Part shown: positions 63,855 to 64,000 of the stretch, piece after piece | Numbering within the stretch: the first letter of the stretch is position 1 | How the letters are laid out: each line of letters begins with the position of its first letter | Origin: Branchiostoma lanceolatum | Lineage: Eukaryota; Chordata; Leptocardii; Amphioxiformes; Branchiostomatidae | NCBI RefSeq assembly: GCF_035083965.1 | Contig: NC_089722.1 | Location: 42,111,697-42,175,696 of the forward strand | Reading direction: 5' to 3' | DNA length: 64,000 bases | The notes under the pieces: generated by a model | Told to the model about the DNA's origin: nothing | What the model saw: only the letters and a program-made list of their open reading frames with translations | Database searches by the model: none | Position numbers and translations under genes: made by a program

Positions 63855-64000
63855 AGTATTTAGTACAGGTTCATTGTACCGGGGAAATTCCCCAGCTCTT
63901 TTTGACAAGCACAATGAACAGTGGATCTTCCAGTAGCGTGCATTTCGGGTGAGCGACACAGCCAGGATCGAACCCGGGGCTTCTAGTTCCAGAGGCAAGA
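63855..64000 (-). mobile_element. tRNA-derived SINE, cut by window end
   Basis: On the minus strand a B box (ccccgggttcgatcctgg) precedes ctgttcattgtgcttgtcaa, aaagagctggggaatttccc. Same body as 51800-51995 and 27245-27400. The 5' head continues beyond 64000. Confidence 0.72.

Overview
The window looks like nuclear DNA of a cephalochordate (amphioxus, Branchiostoma-like). All five genes are intron-rich animal genes with GT-AG introns. A single p120-family catenin combines features that vertebrate paralogues share out, and the introns and intergenic DNA are packed with minisatellites, foldback elements and tRNA-derived SINEs. The species call is an inference from gene sequences and repeat style, not from a database match.

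Layout. Bases 1-5672 hold no gene; five unrelated tandem or foldback repeats follow one another. From 8458 to 11365 (+) lies a two-pore-domain potassium channel of the TASK2/TALK type, whose last exon is followed by two further tandem copies of its 3' end. From 18980 down to 14269 (-) is an XK-related membrane protein. From 43864 down to 23677 (-) is the 14-exon delta-catenin/ARVCF-type gene: N-terminal coiled coil, armadillo repeats, C-terminal DSWV PDZ ligand, and a CCAAT-rich promoter. At 47691-46875 (-) a 98-residue single-pass membrane protein sits head-to-head with PPIL2 (48314-58025, +, 19 exons), the U-box/cyclophilin protein of the spliceosome. At 63325-60773 (-) are the last four exons of an ADP-ribosylarginine hydrolase; its 5' end lies beyond the window.

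The genes have no evident common pathway. All reconstructed exons join in phase, so the models for KCNK, XKR, catenin, the small membrane protein and PPIL2 appear complete.

The most unusual signal is at exon-intron junctions. At least three minisatellites start at, or include, a splice site of the neighbouring exon: the PPIL2 exon 18 donor, an ADPRH donor and the catenin exon 11 donor. An ADPRH acceptor is a probable fourth. In addition, short diverged 'echo' copies of exon edges, usually with the adjacent splice site, lie in introns next to the parent exon in KCNK, catenin, PPIL2 and ADPRH. I treat this as a candidate local process (junction-anchored tandem duplication) that no standard feature type describes.
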